This document shows, one piece after another, positions 45,329 to 54,712 of a DNA stretch of 64,000 nt (position 1 is its first letter; each line of letters begins with the position of its first letter). A program made the position numbers and the translations under genes. Under the pieces are notes generated by a model. The model did no database searches, was not told the origin of the DNA, and worked only from the letters and a program-made list of their open reading frames with translations. The stretch is from Psychrobacillus glaciei. GTDB lineage: Bacteria; Bacillota; Bacilli; Bacillales_A; Planococcaceae. The DNA is taken from positions 2,666,001 to 2,730,000 of the forward strand of contig NZ_CP031223.1 in the NCBI RefSeq assembly GCF_008973485.1, read 5' to 3'.

Positions 45329-46564
45329 TTATCTACAAACTACAACTTTTCCATCTTTAATAACTGTCTCTACAATATTTGTGCCAAGTTCATAGGCAAT
45401 GTGTTTATAAGTTGGAATGTCCCAGATCTGTAAGTCTGCAAGTTTACCAACTTGTATAACTCCTCGATCATATAAATTTAGCGCTTGTGCTCCGCCATAT
45501 GTAGCCGCTTTTATTGCTTCTTCTACTGTGAATTTATATAATTTGCAAGCAAGGTTAATGACAAATTGCATGGATTCTGTATAACATGCAGGGCAAAGAT
45601 CAGTTGCAAGAGCTATCTTCATCCCCATGTCAAGCATTTTTCTCGCTTCAAAAGGGCTTTTATGACCAACTGCAAAATCCAACGCTGGCATTAATACACC
45701 TGTTACTTCCGATTTCGCAAGTTTTTCCATAACATCTACAGGTGTGTAGTTTAGATGATCTACAGAAACCATGTTCATCTCTACCGCTAAGTCCGAACCA
45801 CCGATGTATGAATAGGCATCCGCATGTAATTTGGGCTTCATACCATACTGCAAAGCAGCTTCTAAAATTTGTTTGGATTCTTCCGCAGTATAATATCCAT
45901 CATCGCACCAAGCGTCACAAAACTCTGCAAGTTTCCGCTCACCAACCTGAGGAATCATTTCATTGATAATAACATCCAGGTATTCGCTTTTCGACATACC
46001 TTTTGGAAATCCATGCGCACCTAAAAATGTATTAAGTACATCTACAGGAGTCTCTTTATCCAATCTTCTGCCCACTTCTAGAATTTTTATTTCACTTTCT
46101 GTCGTTAAACCATAACCACTTTTACTTTCAATAGTTGTTATTCCATAGTCAAGCATGGACAATATTCTTTTCTTAGATTGCTGAAATAATTCTTCTTCTG
46201 ATGCATCTCGTGTCAATTCAATTGTCCGGTTAGGACCTGTTGTAATTCCAAGCTCTTTTAATTTTCCAGGATCATTTCCGGTTAGTTTCGCTGCGTATTC
46301 TTCAACACGTGTACCATTAAAAACAAGATGAGTATGACAATCCACAAACCCCGGTGCAACAACTTTTCCAGTAGCATCCATTATCTTTGAATGTTCTATA
46401 TCAAAATTACTACTAATTTCCTCCTCTGAACCAACTCCAACGATTTTGTCACCTTTAACTGCAATCCAAATATTCTTTAGAACGTTTATCCCTGCCATGC
46501 CTTCCCCAGTACAGGTAATTACTTCAGCGGCGTTACTAATGACTAAATTAACTTTTGTTTTCAT
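45329..46564 (-). CDS. hutI: imidazolonepropionase
   Basis: Opens imidazolone-5-propionate to N-formimino-L-glutamate. Start ATG 46564 after AAAGGAG (MKTKVNLVISNAAEVITC), 411 residues; the longer frame to 46672 is the tail of the upstream gene. The amidohydrolase metal motif is FVDCHTHLVFNGTR. YGLTTESEIK and HADAYSYIGGSDLAVEM follow, then the metal aspartate in IALATDLCPACYTESMQ. In B. subtilis-type HutI I recall that last block as LATD-x-NPG-x-SPT, so this is a divergent HutI. Confidence 0.88.
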   Translation of the reverse strand: MKTKVNLVISNAAEVITCTGEGMAGINVLKNIWIAVKGDKIVGVGSEEEISSNFDIEHSKIMDATGKVVAPGFVDCHTHLVFNGTRVEEYAAKLTGNDPGKLKELGITTGPNRTIELTRDASEEELFQQSKKRILSMLDYGITTIESKSGYGLTTESEIKILEVGRRLDKETPVDVLNTFLGAHGFPKGMSKSEYLDVIINEMIPQVGERKLAEFCDAWCDDGYYTAEESKQILEAALQYGMKPKLHADAYSYIGGSDLAVEMNMVSVDHLNYTPVDVMEKLAKSEVTGVLMPALDFAVGHKSPFEARKMLDMGMKIALATDLCPACYTESMQFVINLACKLYKFTVEEAIKAATYGGAQALNLYDRGVIQVGKLADLQIWDIPTYKHIAYELGTNIVETVIKDGKVVVCR

Positions 46565-46608
46565 TCCAAAAACTCCTTTCATTCCTAAACCAACTTTTGT
46601 TGATAAGC

Positions 46609-47957
46609 TTAGAGAAATAAAAATGCCAGGGGTGTAACAATAATAAGCGTTAGCACTGTTCTTAAAAACCAAATCGCTAATATATGACCCATCTTAATAG
46701 TTATTTCCGTTGATAGAATACAAGGGATCAATGCCGAAAAGAATAAGATACTCGAAATGGAGAGAGAGCCAATGATAAATCGAGTTTCTATACTAGTTTT
46801 AGAACGACTAATGAAGGTAAAAACATATCTATTAAGTTAATTGTTGCAGCTTTTGCAGCAAGAAATGGCTCTGGAATTTGTAGAATCCATGTTAATGGAT
46901 AAAAAATGTAACCTAAATAATCAAAAACGGGTGTATAATTAGCTAGAATTAGCCCCAATAACCCAATGGACATAATGGAAGGCAAAATACCCATTGCCAT
47001 TACTAATCCATCTTTAACGTTTACAAATATATTATCTTTCAGTTTTGGAGCATTATATGCAGTATTCATAGCTTGCTCCCAAGCATATTTTAATCGTTTT
47101 TCTTTAATAATTTCTTCTGGAAATCCTTCTTCCGTATAATAATCATCGCTCATTTTATTTATTGGCCAAATCCTTACTGTAATAGCCGTCACAACAAATG
47201 TAACTAAAAATGTAAGCCAAAAATAGAGATTCCATATATGCATTAAATCTAACGTTTTAGCAACAACAATCATAAAAGTAGCGGATACAGTGGAAAAACC
47301 AGTTGCAATAATGATTGCTTCTTTTTTCGTATACTTTCCTTCTTTATAAATTCGATTTGTAATTAATAATCCGATTGAATAGCTGCCAACAAATGAAGCA
47401 ACTGCATCAATTGCGGATCGTCCAGGTGTTCGCCAAATTGGTCGCATAATCGGTTGCATAAAAATACAGATAAATTCAAGCAGTCCATACCCTACTAATA
47501 AAGCTAAAAAAATAGCTCCTATTGGAACAAGAACCCCGATTGGGATAAGTAAACTATAAAACCAATAAGGCCCCATGTCTTCTGCCATTAACCAAGCAGG
47601 TCCAACATTAAACAACACAAGAATCGCTGCGATTGCCCCTAATACCTTAAATCCGGATAGCACCATCTCCACTTTACTTTTTCGCCAAGTTTTTGTGTAA
47701 AAAGGGTATGCCGCTCCTAACAATACTAGAATAATCGTATAATAAGCATTTGCGGTCCCGGACAACGATCGTAGCCATGTTACGAGATGGTCTAATGGTA
47801 TGGAGTTTTTATCGTTTATATCAATAGGAATAAAAAACATAAATATTCCTATGGCACTAAAGCAGAAAAACTTCAAAAAGTTTTTGAAAGAGTAAATCTT
47901 TTGACTTTCTCCAATGGTCATTTGTTGACTATCCACTGATTCTTGAAAATTACTCAT
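46609..47957 (-). pseudogene. YjiH/nucleoside-recognition (Gate) domain membrane protein with a frameshift
   Basis: The frame from ATG 47957 encodes 389 residues with many membrane segments (FLKFFCFSAIGIFMFFIPID; AYYTIILVLLGAAYPFYT; GLLGLILANYTPVFDYLGYI) and ends early at 46788 with LPSLVVLKLV. The next frame continues with SIETRFIIGSLSISSILFFS and on to APLAFLFL-type end at TAA 46609, just the tail expected for a YjiH protein of about 445 residues. A run of four A residues (46797-46800) where five would restore the frame marks the site. It is either a recent loss, phase variation or a base error. Probable role: transport linked to histidine use. Confidence 0.8.
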
Positions 47958-48001
47958 TACATCACCCCATAATAGACAGTTTAAGAACGTTCTTTTATTT
48001 T

Positions 48002-48724
48002 TTACAAAACCTTACTTAGAAACGATTTTGTTCTTTCTTGTTGCGGGTTTTCAAATAATTCTTTAGGGATGTTTTCTTCTACGATATAACCACCATCCAT
48101 AAACAAAACACGATCTCCAACTTCACGAGCAAAGCCCATCTCATGTGTCACAACCACCATTGTCATTCCCTCAAGAGCTAACTGTTTCATCACTTCTAGC
48201 ACTTCACCAACCATTTCTGGATCTAAAGCTGATGTCGGCTCATCAAAAAGCATTATTTTGGGTTCCATTGCTAAGGCTCTGGCAATAGCTACTCGCTGTT
48301 TTTGTCCACCAGATAAAGAATCTGGATAAGCGTTTGCTTTCTCCTTAAGCCCTACTTTACGAAGAAGTTCTATGCCTCTTTCTTTTGCCTGTTCCGCTGA
48401 TAACTTTCTTACTCTCATTGGAGCAAGCATAATATTTTCAATCACAGTTTTATGTGGAAATAAATTAAATTGCTGAAATACCATACCAACTTCTGTTCTT
48501 ACTTTATTAATATCTGTTTTTTTATCTGTTATATCTACACCTTCAATTGCTACATAACCGTCCGTTATAGATTCAAGTAAATTCAGACATCTTAAAAAAG
48601 TAGATTTCCCTGATCCAGATGGCCCGATAACCACCACTACTTCCTTCGGCTTAATAGATGCGTTGATATCTTTTAAAACCTCATTACTACCAAACGATTT
48701 CTTTAAATTTTTCACTTGAATCAT
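48002..48724 (-). CDS. polar amino acid ABC transporter ATP-binding protein
   Basis: A 240-residue GlnQ/HisP-type ATPase. Walker A is [18 protein letters not shown], the Q-loop is [15 protein letters not shown], the signature is [16 protein letters not shown] and Walker B is [15 protein letters not shown]. The ATG overlaps the permease TGA by ATGA at 48721-48724. In the hut operon it most likely energises histidine or urocanate import. Confidence 0.92.
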   Translation of the reverse strand: MIQVKNLKKSFGSNEVLKDINASIKPKEVVVVIGPSGSGKSTFLRCLNLLESITDGYVAIEGVDITDKKTDINKVRTEVGMVFQQFNLFPHKTVIENIMLAPMRVRKLSAEQAKERGIELLRKVGLKEKANAYPDSLSGGQKQRVAIARALAMEPKIMLFDEPTSALDPEMVGEVLEVMKQLALEGMTMVVVTHEMGFAREVGDRVLFMDGGYIVEENIPKELFENPQQERTKSFLSKVL

Positions 48725-49377
48725 TCTGTTGCCAACCTTCTTTCAAGACGATTTAATAAGAAACTCAAAGAAGTAGTTAACACGAGATAAATAAGCGCAG
48801 CTGTAAGATATGGCTCCCACACACGGTAATATTGGCTTGCTAGTGCTCGTCCGTAATACATTAACTCTGGAGTTGCAACGATTGCCGCTAGAGATGATTC
48901 CTTAATAAGTACGATGAATTCATTCCCTAAAGGAGGAATCATTCTTTTAAAAGCTTGTGGCAAAATAACATCTTTCATCGATTGGATATGATTCATACCA
49001 AGTGAACGCGAAGCTTCCATTTGGCCTTTATCAATTGACTGAATTCCTGCTCTGAAAATTTCTGATATATATGCACCCGCAATTAAGGAAAGTGCAATAA
49101 TACTAGCTACTATACCGTTTGTATGTCCTATTAACATAGGAACAATACCAAAGTGAATTAATAATATTTGGACAAATAAAGGTGTCCCTCTGAAAAATAT
49201 AATATAACAATTACATATAAATGAGATGAACTTATTACGCATCATTTTCCCTAAGCCAATTAATAGTCCTAGTACAGTCCCTATTAGTATCCCAACAATC
49301 GACAATCCGATTGTTAGTAACGTACCTTTAAGAAAGAAAGGAATATACTCTACTATAATATCTAATCTAAAATCCAT
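48721..49377 (-). CDS. polar amino acid ABC transporter permease
   Basis: A HisMQ/GlnP-type permease, 218-219 residues from ATG 49377 after GGGGGGG. It has five membrane spans and the coupling EAA loop [20 protein letters not shown] followed by [14 protein letters not shown]. Only one permease gene is present, so it should act as a homodimer. Partner of the solute-binding lipoprotein upstream. Confidence 0.92.
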   Translation of the reverse strand: MDFRLDIIVEYIPFFLKGTLLTIGLSIVGILIGTVLGLLIGLGKMMRNKFISFICNCYIIFFRGTPLFVQILLIHFGIVPMLIGHTNGIVASIIALSLIAGAYISEIFRAGIQSIDKGQMEASRSLGMNHIQSMKDVILPQAFKRMIPPLGNEFIVLIKESSLAAIVATPELMYYGRALASQYYRVWEPYLTAALIYLVLTTSLSFLLNRLERRLATE

Positions 49378-49400
49378 TGATGTCCCCCCCATTGGAACCA

Positions 49401-49436
49401 AAATTGCGTAACTACGCATAGGGAGTTACGCAATTT
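49401..49436 (-). promoter_or_regulatory. intercistronic hairpin between binding protein and permease genes
   Basis: AAATTGCGTAACT (49401-49413) is perfectly complementary to AGTTACGCAATTT (49424-49436). No T run follows on the minus strand. Such hairpins often protect the binding-protein mRNA or lower permease levels; that role is inferred. Confidence 0.65.
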
Positions 49437-49447
49437 GAACAAATTTA

Positions 49448-50272
49448 CTACTTTTTCTGTTGTTCTAACAGCGTAGCTACGTCCGGCTCAGCACCAAACC
49501 ATTTTTCATAAATTTTTGCATACGTACCATTTTCTAATACTTTAGTAACAGCTACATCGAAATCTTTCTTAAGTTCACTGCCTTTTGGAAACATAATCCC
49601 ATAATACTCTTTCTCAAAACCTTCTTCGTCTTTAATAACTACTAGCTTTTTATCTGGATTGTTTTTTGCATATTCTTCGACTACTGCATTGTCTGCAACA
49701 ACTGCATCCGCTCCGCCGCTAATCATTTCTAAAATAGCTAGATTATTATTGTCGAATTTCTTAATGTTTTTGTGATTTTTTCCAAGAACACTTTCAACTG
49801 CTTCTTGTCCTGTTGTTCCACCAAGAACTGCAACTACCTTGTTGCTTTTTAAGTCTGCAGCACTTTCGATATCACTACCTTCAGGAACTAGAATTTCGTT
49901 AGTAGATAAATAATAAGGAACAGAAAAATCATATGTCTGTTCTCGCTCATCATTAATCGTGATCGCACATATACCTAAATCGGAAAGCTTATCTTTTACT
50001 TCAACAAATAAAGGGTCCCAACCTACATTTACAAGCTCAATTTCATAACCAGCTTCTTTCGCAACCGCTTTCATAAAGTCTGCGTCAAATCCTGTAATTT
50101 CACCTTTATCTAAATAGACAAAAGGTGCATAGTTTGCCTCTGTGGCTACTTTAAGCTTTTTCTTTTCTACACTTGAACCATTACCCTTACCTGCACTAGC
50201 ATCATCGGTACCACAAGCAGCTAAAATTAGAGAAAAAATCAAAACGATAGTTAGAAAAATATTCTTCTTCAT
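49448..50272 (-). CDS. polar amino acid ABC transporter substrate-binding lipoprotein
   Basis: A 274-residue family 3 solute-binding protein. The signal peptide has a lipobox SLILAACG with lipidated C20. The mature part shows KVATEANYAPFVYLDKGEIT, GFDADFMKAVAKEAGYEIEL and GWDPLFVEVKDKLSD, typical of GlnH/HisJ-like proteins. First transporter gene behind hutU copy 1. The ligand cannot be read from sequence; histidine or urocanate is suggested by context. Confidence 0.9.
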   Translation of the reverse strand: MKKNIFLTIVLIFSLILAACGTDDASAGKGNGSSVEKKKLKVATEANYAPFVYLDKGEITGFDADFMKAVAKEAGYEIELVNVGWDPLFVEVKDKLSDLGICAITINDEREQTYDFSVPYYLSTNEILVPEGSDIESAADLKSNKVVAVLGGTTGQEAVESVLGKNHKNIKKFDNNNLAILEMISGGADAVVADNAVVEEYAKNNPDKKLVVIKDEEGFEKEYYGIMFPKGSELKKDFDVAVTKVLENGTYAKIYEKWFGAEPDVATLLEQQKK

Positions 50273-50406
50273 TTAATAGTCCCCTTAGATTTAGTCAATT
50301 TTTTAAATCAATTATTCAAGAATAGAAAAGTAATCCTTTTAAAAAGTAGATAAAGGTAAGGAGAGATCTAATACAATATAGATCCCTTGCTTACATTTTT
50401 TACACC

Positions 50407-52128
50407 TTAAGCTTTTGCTTCTTCTTTTTTTAGATCTTTCGGTCCAAATGTAGCTTCACGTTTCCACCATAAAGGAATTTTAATGCTTTCGTCCGTTAAC
50501 TTCCCTTTACCATTCGCAACGTCTTGTGCAATTTCGTAACCAGCTTGCGCGTGACGAACAACTCCAATTCCAGAGTCTACAGTCATTGCTACTTCCAATC
50601 TCATATCTGACTCTGCTGTACCATCTGCTACCATTGTTACGCCTGTGTGAACTGCTTCACCCATCGAGTAGTTTGCTTGGATCGCGATTAAGTCACACAT
50701 ACCGACTGCGTTTAATAGCCCGTTCAACATTGGCCAGTCAGAGATTAAGTCACTACCATCTTTCATGTTTTCAGATTCGAATGTCGGATTCACGATAGAA
50801 CCTGAGTCTAGATTGTCACGAGAGAACGCAACTGGTCCAGCTAATTCACCCCGGCGAATCATGCCATTTACTTCTAATGCAAATGCTTTACGTTGACCAA
50901 AGCCCATATAACAAATACGTGCTGGTAGTGCTTCAATTGGAATATGTTCTTTTGCTAGCTTGATCCAACGTGTTACTAAGTGATCGTCGCTGAATTTCTC
51001 TAAGATCATGTCGTCAATTTTTCGTAAGTCTTCGGCTTCTCCAGATAAACAGATCCAACGGAATGGTCCGCGCCCTTCGCAAAATAGTGGACGAATATAT
51101 TCTGCTACGAAACCTGGAAGACGCTTCGCTTCTTTTGCATCCATTCCTGCATCGATACATTCTTTTCGGTGACTTGTTCCATATTCAAACGAGTGAACAC
51201 CTAAATCCATGAATTTAATAAGCGCTTTCAATTCACGAATCATTGTTTCGCGACCTTTTTCCAAGTATAGCGTGCGGTCCGTGTCCCGAAGATGTTCTGC
51301 TTCTTCTACTGTATATCCAGATGGTAAGTACGAGATTGGGTCATGTCCTGGAGTCATTGATGTAGAAATATCCGGTAACCAGCCTTTTTCTAGCACTTCT
51401 TCAAATACATCTGCTGCGTTTCCAACAACTGCAATACCAAGTGGTTTTCCAGCAGCTGCATATTCTTTCGCTTTTGCGATTGCTTCGTCCAGTGAACCTG
51501 CTAGCTCATCGATGAATCCTTTGTCAATTCTTCTCTTGATGATTTTCACGTCTGCGTCCACTAAAATCGCTACTCCACCATGCATCGTCATCGCGCGAGT
51601 TTGGTTACCACCCATCCCACCTGCTCCTGCAGTTAAAAGAATTTTTCCAACAAGTGAATCGTTATAGTGCAAGCGAGCAATCGCAGAAAGGGTTTCGAAT
51701 GTTCCTTGGATTACCCCTTGTGTACCGATATATTCCCAAGGTGCCGCAGTATAGTTTGCATAGATCGTTAAGTTTTTATCTTGTAAATCATAGAATGTTG
51801 GCCAATCTGCTTTCATAATGTTTGTCGTTGCCATGACAACGGTTGGAGCATATTTATGTGTTTTGAAGATCGCTACCGGCATACCAGATTGAACAACTAG
51901 TGTTTCATCATCTTCTAACTCTTTTAATGACTTCACAATTGCGTGGTAAGACTCCCAGTTACGAGCCGCTTTCCCGATACCACCGTAGATGACAAGTTCT
52001 TCCGGTTTCTCCGCATTCTCCATATTGTTTTCAAGCATACGTAAAATCGATTCTTGTCTCCATCCTTTACAACGTAACTCGGGTCCTCTTTGTGCTTTTA
52101 CGGAATATAAAATTTCTGGTGTTGTCAT
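50407..52128 (-). CDS. hutU: urocanate hydratase, copy 1 (divergent type)
   Basis: Adds water to urocanate with bound NAD as electrophile. It has 573 residues. The Gly-rich NAD motif is AGAGGMGGNQTRAMTMHGG (168-186) and the conserved active-site block LPARICYMGFGQR contains C406. DNLDSGSIVNPTFESENMKD and SDWPMLNGLLNAVG follow. Where classic urocanases have a HHGGGVGMGFSQHSG-like block, this protein has IQANYSMGEAVHTGVTM (483-499). It is driven by a sigma-54 promoter, and the rest of the hut operon follows. Nearly identical to copy 2. Confidence 0.88.
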   Translation of the reverse strand: MTTPEILYSVKAQRGPELRCKGWRQESILRMLENNMENAEKPEELVIYGGIGKAARNWESYHAIVKSLKELEDDETLVVQSGMPVAIFKTHKYAPTVVMATTNIMKADWPTFYDLQDKNLTIYANYTAAPWEYIGTQGVIQGTFETLSAIARLHYNDSLVGKILLTAGAGGMGGNQTRAMTMHGGVAILVDADVKIIKRRIDKGFIDELAGSLDEAIAKAKEYAAAGKPLGIAVVGNAADVFEEVLEKGWLPDISTSMTPGHDPISYLPSGYTVEEAEHLRDTDRTLYLEKGRETMIRELKALIKFMDLGVHSFEYGTSHRKECIDAGMDAKEAKRLPGFVAEYIRPLFCEGRGPFRWICLSGEAEDLRKIDDMILEKFSDDHLVTRWIKLAKEHIPIEALPARICYMGFGQRKAFALEVNGMIRRGELAGPVAFSRDNLDSGSIVNPTFESENMKDGSDLISDWPMLNGLLNAVGMCDLIAIQANYSMGEAVHTGVTMVADGTAESDMRLEVAMTVDSGIGVVRHAQAGYEIAQDVANGKGKLTDESIKIPLWWKREATFGPKDLKKEEAKA

Positions 52129-52177
52129 GGTTAGTTCCCCCTAAAAAAATTTAATTGTGTTTTACAGTATTCTATAA

Positions 52178-52193
52178 TGCAAGAGTCGTGCCA
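52178..52193 (-). promoter_or_regulatory. sigma-54 promoter of hutU copy 1
   Basis: Minus strand TGGCACGACTCTTGCA: the -24 GG and -12 GC elements match the consensus TGGCACG-N4-TTGC exactly. It lies about 50 bp before the hutU ATG. An activator gene is transcribed divergently. Confidence 0.93.
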
Positions 52194-52324
52194 ATTTTCT
52201 TAATTAATAAAAAAATAAACGTTTTATCGCAAATAACTTAACTATAACTAAGTTATTTTAGATTTTCTTTCTATGACTAAATGATTTTCAGTTCCCACAT
52301 ACATGCAATAAAACAGCAAATACC

Positions 52325-52414
52325 GCAGATAAATTTCGCGAATTATCCGAAAATTAAGCGATAAAGATTAAAAACCTTGAGTTCTATGCTATTTAGATAG
52401 GTGCAGATAAATTT
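52325..52414. promoter_or_regulatory. paired upstream activator motifs of hutU copy 1
   Basis: GCAGATAAATTT occurs twice (52325-52336 and 52403-52414), 132 and 210 bp upstream of the -24 element. The same pair occurs at nearly the same distances before hutU copy 2. The positions are typical for enhancer sites of sigma-54 activators. The sites also lie in the leader of the activator gene and may serve autoregulation. Confidence 0.65.
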
Positions 52415-52491
52415 TACATGCAGACTCTTCTAAATACTCAGAATCATGCTATACTATTGATAATTTTATAATTGAAAGGAGTAGTTATATC

Positions 52492-54207
52492 TTGCTTGTT
52501 TCTACAATCGGATCAATAGTAAGAAGTTTTGTGGATGGTGTAATTGCTATAAATGAGGAACTTGGAATTCTTTGGTATGACATAAAAGAGGAACTTCCTA
52601 TAAATGTAACAATTGGAGAATCTATCACTCATTTAATTGACTACAATACGAAGCATTTAATCAATAACGATACATTTCTACTAGAAATAAACGACAAACA
52701 GTTTTCAGTTAACGTTAAAGTTTTTTCTGAAGAGCCTACCTATATTTTCTTATGTTTAAAAGAAATTAAAAAAGAATTTACCTCAGCGGAAGAGCGATTA
52801 TATTGTTTAGAAAAAATAATTGAATCTCTTGATGAAGGAGTCATGATGAGCAACTTTGAAGGAGAAATTACTTTATATAATGATGCGCAGGAAAAAATGG
52901 AGGGATTATCAAGTCAAGACATACTTGGTAAACATTTATGGTCCGTTTACAATTATAATCCGCAATACTCTGAGCATCGACATACATTTAAGACTGGAAA
53001 GCCAATTTACTCAAGGTATCGTGCACATTCCACCGTTAATGGGATACCTAAATATGTTAACTACAGTACATATCCAATTCAAAAAGACGGAAAAACTATT
53101 TCTGTATATTCACTTAGTACAAATGAATCCAAATTGAAAGATCGCCTTCATCAAACAATCGAACTAAAAAGACAGGCAAACATTAAAGGAGAAGAAAAAG
53201 CTCATTCAAAGAACGGAACAATTTTTACGTTTAATGATATAAAAGGAAAAAGTCTTGTCCTTTTAGACCTTATCAAGGAAGCTCAAAATGTTTCTATACA
53301 TAATGCGGATACGTTAATTGTGGGAGAGACAGGCACTGGTAAAGAATTGTTCGCACAAAGTATGCATAATCATAGCCCTAGAGCGGACAAACCTTTTGTC
53401 GCCATAAACTGTGCTGCAATTCCTGAAAATTTACTCGAGAGCACTTTGTTTGGAACTGTTAAAGGTGCTTTTACAGGTGCAACAGACCAAATTGGCTTGT
53501 TTGAATATGCACAAGATGGAACACTTTTTTTGGATGAAATAAATTCAATGCCGGTTACTTTACAAACAAAATTAATGCGAGTTTTACAAGAGCGGTTAGT
53601 TCGAAAAGTAGGTTCTAATGATGTTGCACCTGTAAAGTGTACTGTTATTAGTGCATGCAACGAAGATCCAGAAAAACTAATTGCTGAAAACAAAATGCGT
53701 CTTGACTTGTTTTATCGAATTGCCCATACAAGTCTTTATATTCCTCCACTGAGAGAACGGAAAGAAGATGTACATTTTTTCATCAACTATTTCTTAAAAT
53801 CATTTCAAGCAAAGTTTACTAAAAGAGTTCCAGACCTCTCGAATATACTACAGAAAAGTTTGCTCCAATATTCGTGGCCCGGGAACATTCGAGAGCTAGA
53901 GCATCTGATAGAAAACCTAATTATACGAGTACCTGAAAATGCAGATGTTATTGAAGTGGATCATCTTCCATCTTATATGCGAGGAAAAATACTAATGGCG
54001 CATACAAATAATTCAGCTGATCAAAGTAATGAAATGCAAAGACCACTGAAAAAAATCTTTAAAAGTTCGGAAAAGCAACTAATTGAAACAACATTAATAC
54101 AGTCCGACTGGAATGTTTCGCAGGCTGCAAAAAAACTTGGCATCACTCGGCAAAGCTTGCAATATCATATTAAAAAACATGATTTGGAAAAACCTACACC
54201 CCTTTAA
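52492..54207 (+). CDS. sigma-54-dependent transcriptional activator (PAS-AAA+-Fis, RocR-like)
   Basis: Likely activator of the hut genes, 571 residues. N-terminal sensor region 1-230 has a PAS-like fold near 105-210 (IESLDEGVMMSNFEGEITLY). The AAA+ domain has Walker A GETGTGKE (278-285), the sigma-54 contact motif GAFTGA (325-330) and Walker B TLFLDEI (344-350). The Fis-type HTH is WNVSQAAKKLGITRQSLQYH near 541-560. Starts at TTG 52492 after AAAGGAG. Divergent from hutU copy 1 and convergent with copy 2. Its stop codon falls in the first bases of repeat A copy 5. The signal it senses (urocanate or histidine) is inferred. Confidence 0.9.
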   Translation: MLVSTIGSIVRSFVDGVIAINEELGILWYDIKEELPINVTIGESITHLIDYNTKHLINNDTFLLEINDKQFSVNVKVFSEEPTYIFLCLKEIKKEFTSAEERLYCLEKIIESLDEGVMMSNFEGEITLYNDAQEKMEGLSSQDILGKHLWSVYNYNPQYSEHRHTFKTGKPIYSRYRAHSTVNGIPKYVNYSTYPIQKDGKTISVYSLSTNESKLKDRLHQTIELKRQANIKGEEKAHSKNGTIFTFNDIKGKSLVLLDLIKEAQNVSIHNADTLIVGETGTGKELFAQSMHNHSPRADKPFVAINCAAIPENLLESTLFGTVKGAFTGATDQIGLFEYAQDGTLFLDEINSMPVTLQTKLMRVLQERLVRKVGSNDVAPVKCTVISACNEDPEKLIAENKMRLDLFYRIAHTSLYIPPLRERKEDVHFFINYFLKSFQAKFTKRVPDLSNILQKSLLQYSWPGNIRELEHLIENLIIRVPENADVIEVDHLPSYMRGKILMAHTNNSADQSNEMQRPLKKIFKSSEKQLIETTLIQSDWNVSQAAKKLGITRQSLQYHIKKHDLEKPTPL

Positions 54208-54650
54208 AGCATCTTTTCTTTTCAATTCTCAAAGTGCTTTGGACGAAACATCAACTACACTATTACCGTTGGAATTTTTATGGATCGTGAAGTGACTGCG
54301 TCACTTTACAATTCATTTTTTTCGGTAATCTTGTGGCGGATGTTTGTCCGTAGCCCTGTTGAATTGGGTAGAGAAATTGTACATAAGATTTGGATAATGA
54401 GAGAATAAATCCTTTCCTATTCTTTTAAAAGCGGACGAAGATGCAACTTCGTCCGCTCAGCGCTTCTTTATCAACGGATGCTACCTACTTTTTCTAGGTT
54501 CCACCAACTCCGTCTAAACACTCTTTATAAGGAACAGTTCATTTTTTTGACCTAATATATTGTCTTTCTTACTTACCCTGTTGATTGAAGCGTCCGCCTG
54601 CAGCGGAGATCAACCTATTCATGGTTCACAAATTTATATAGTTATTCTTT
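54200..54650 (+). repeat. structured intergenic repeat, family A copy 5, with deleted B remnant
   Basis: Begins CCCTTTAAAGCATCTTTTC, overlapping the last codons and stop of the activator gene. Central stem TGGATCGTGAAGTGAC with GTCACTTTACAATTCA (54281-54316), imperfect, then TTTTTTT. The second hairpin is AGCGGACGAAGATGCAACTT followed by CGTCCGCT. After about 54510 most of B is missing, and only its end (GAAGCGTCCGCCTGCAGCGG, 54588-54607) and tail (CAACCTATTCATGGTTCAC) remain. It is thus a deletion derivative of the A+B composite. Confidence 0.82.
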
Positions 54651-54655
54651 AAAAT

Positions 54656-54700
54656 AAAAAATAGCATGGAACTTTTTTATGAAATTCCATGCTATTTTTA
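54656..54700. terminator. terminator after hutU copy 2 (bidirectional)
   Basis: AAAAATAGCATGGAA pairs with TTCCATGCTATTTTT; T runs on both strands. It ends 13 bp before the hutU copy 2 stop and separates the convergent activator gene from it. Confidence 0.85.
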
Positions 54701-54712
54701 TTTGGTAAATGA

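Noticed and set aside
46780-46800. Programmed -1 frameshift in the YjiH-type gene
   Set aside because: The run is only four A residues (CTAAAACTA) and does not fit the X XXY YYZ slippery heptamer; no pseudoknot is evident. A one-base deletion explains it better.
20275-54650. CRISPR array or tandem repeats among the intergenic repeats
   Set aside because: Copies are dispersed, hundreds of bases long and palindromic; there are no regularly spaced short repeats and no cas genes.
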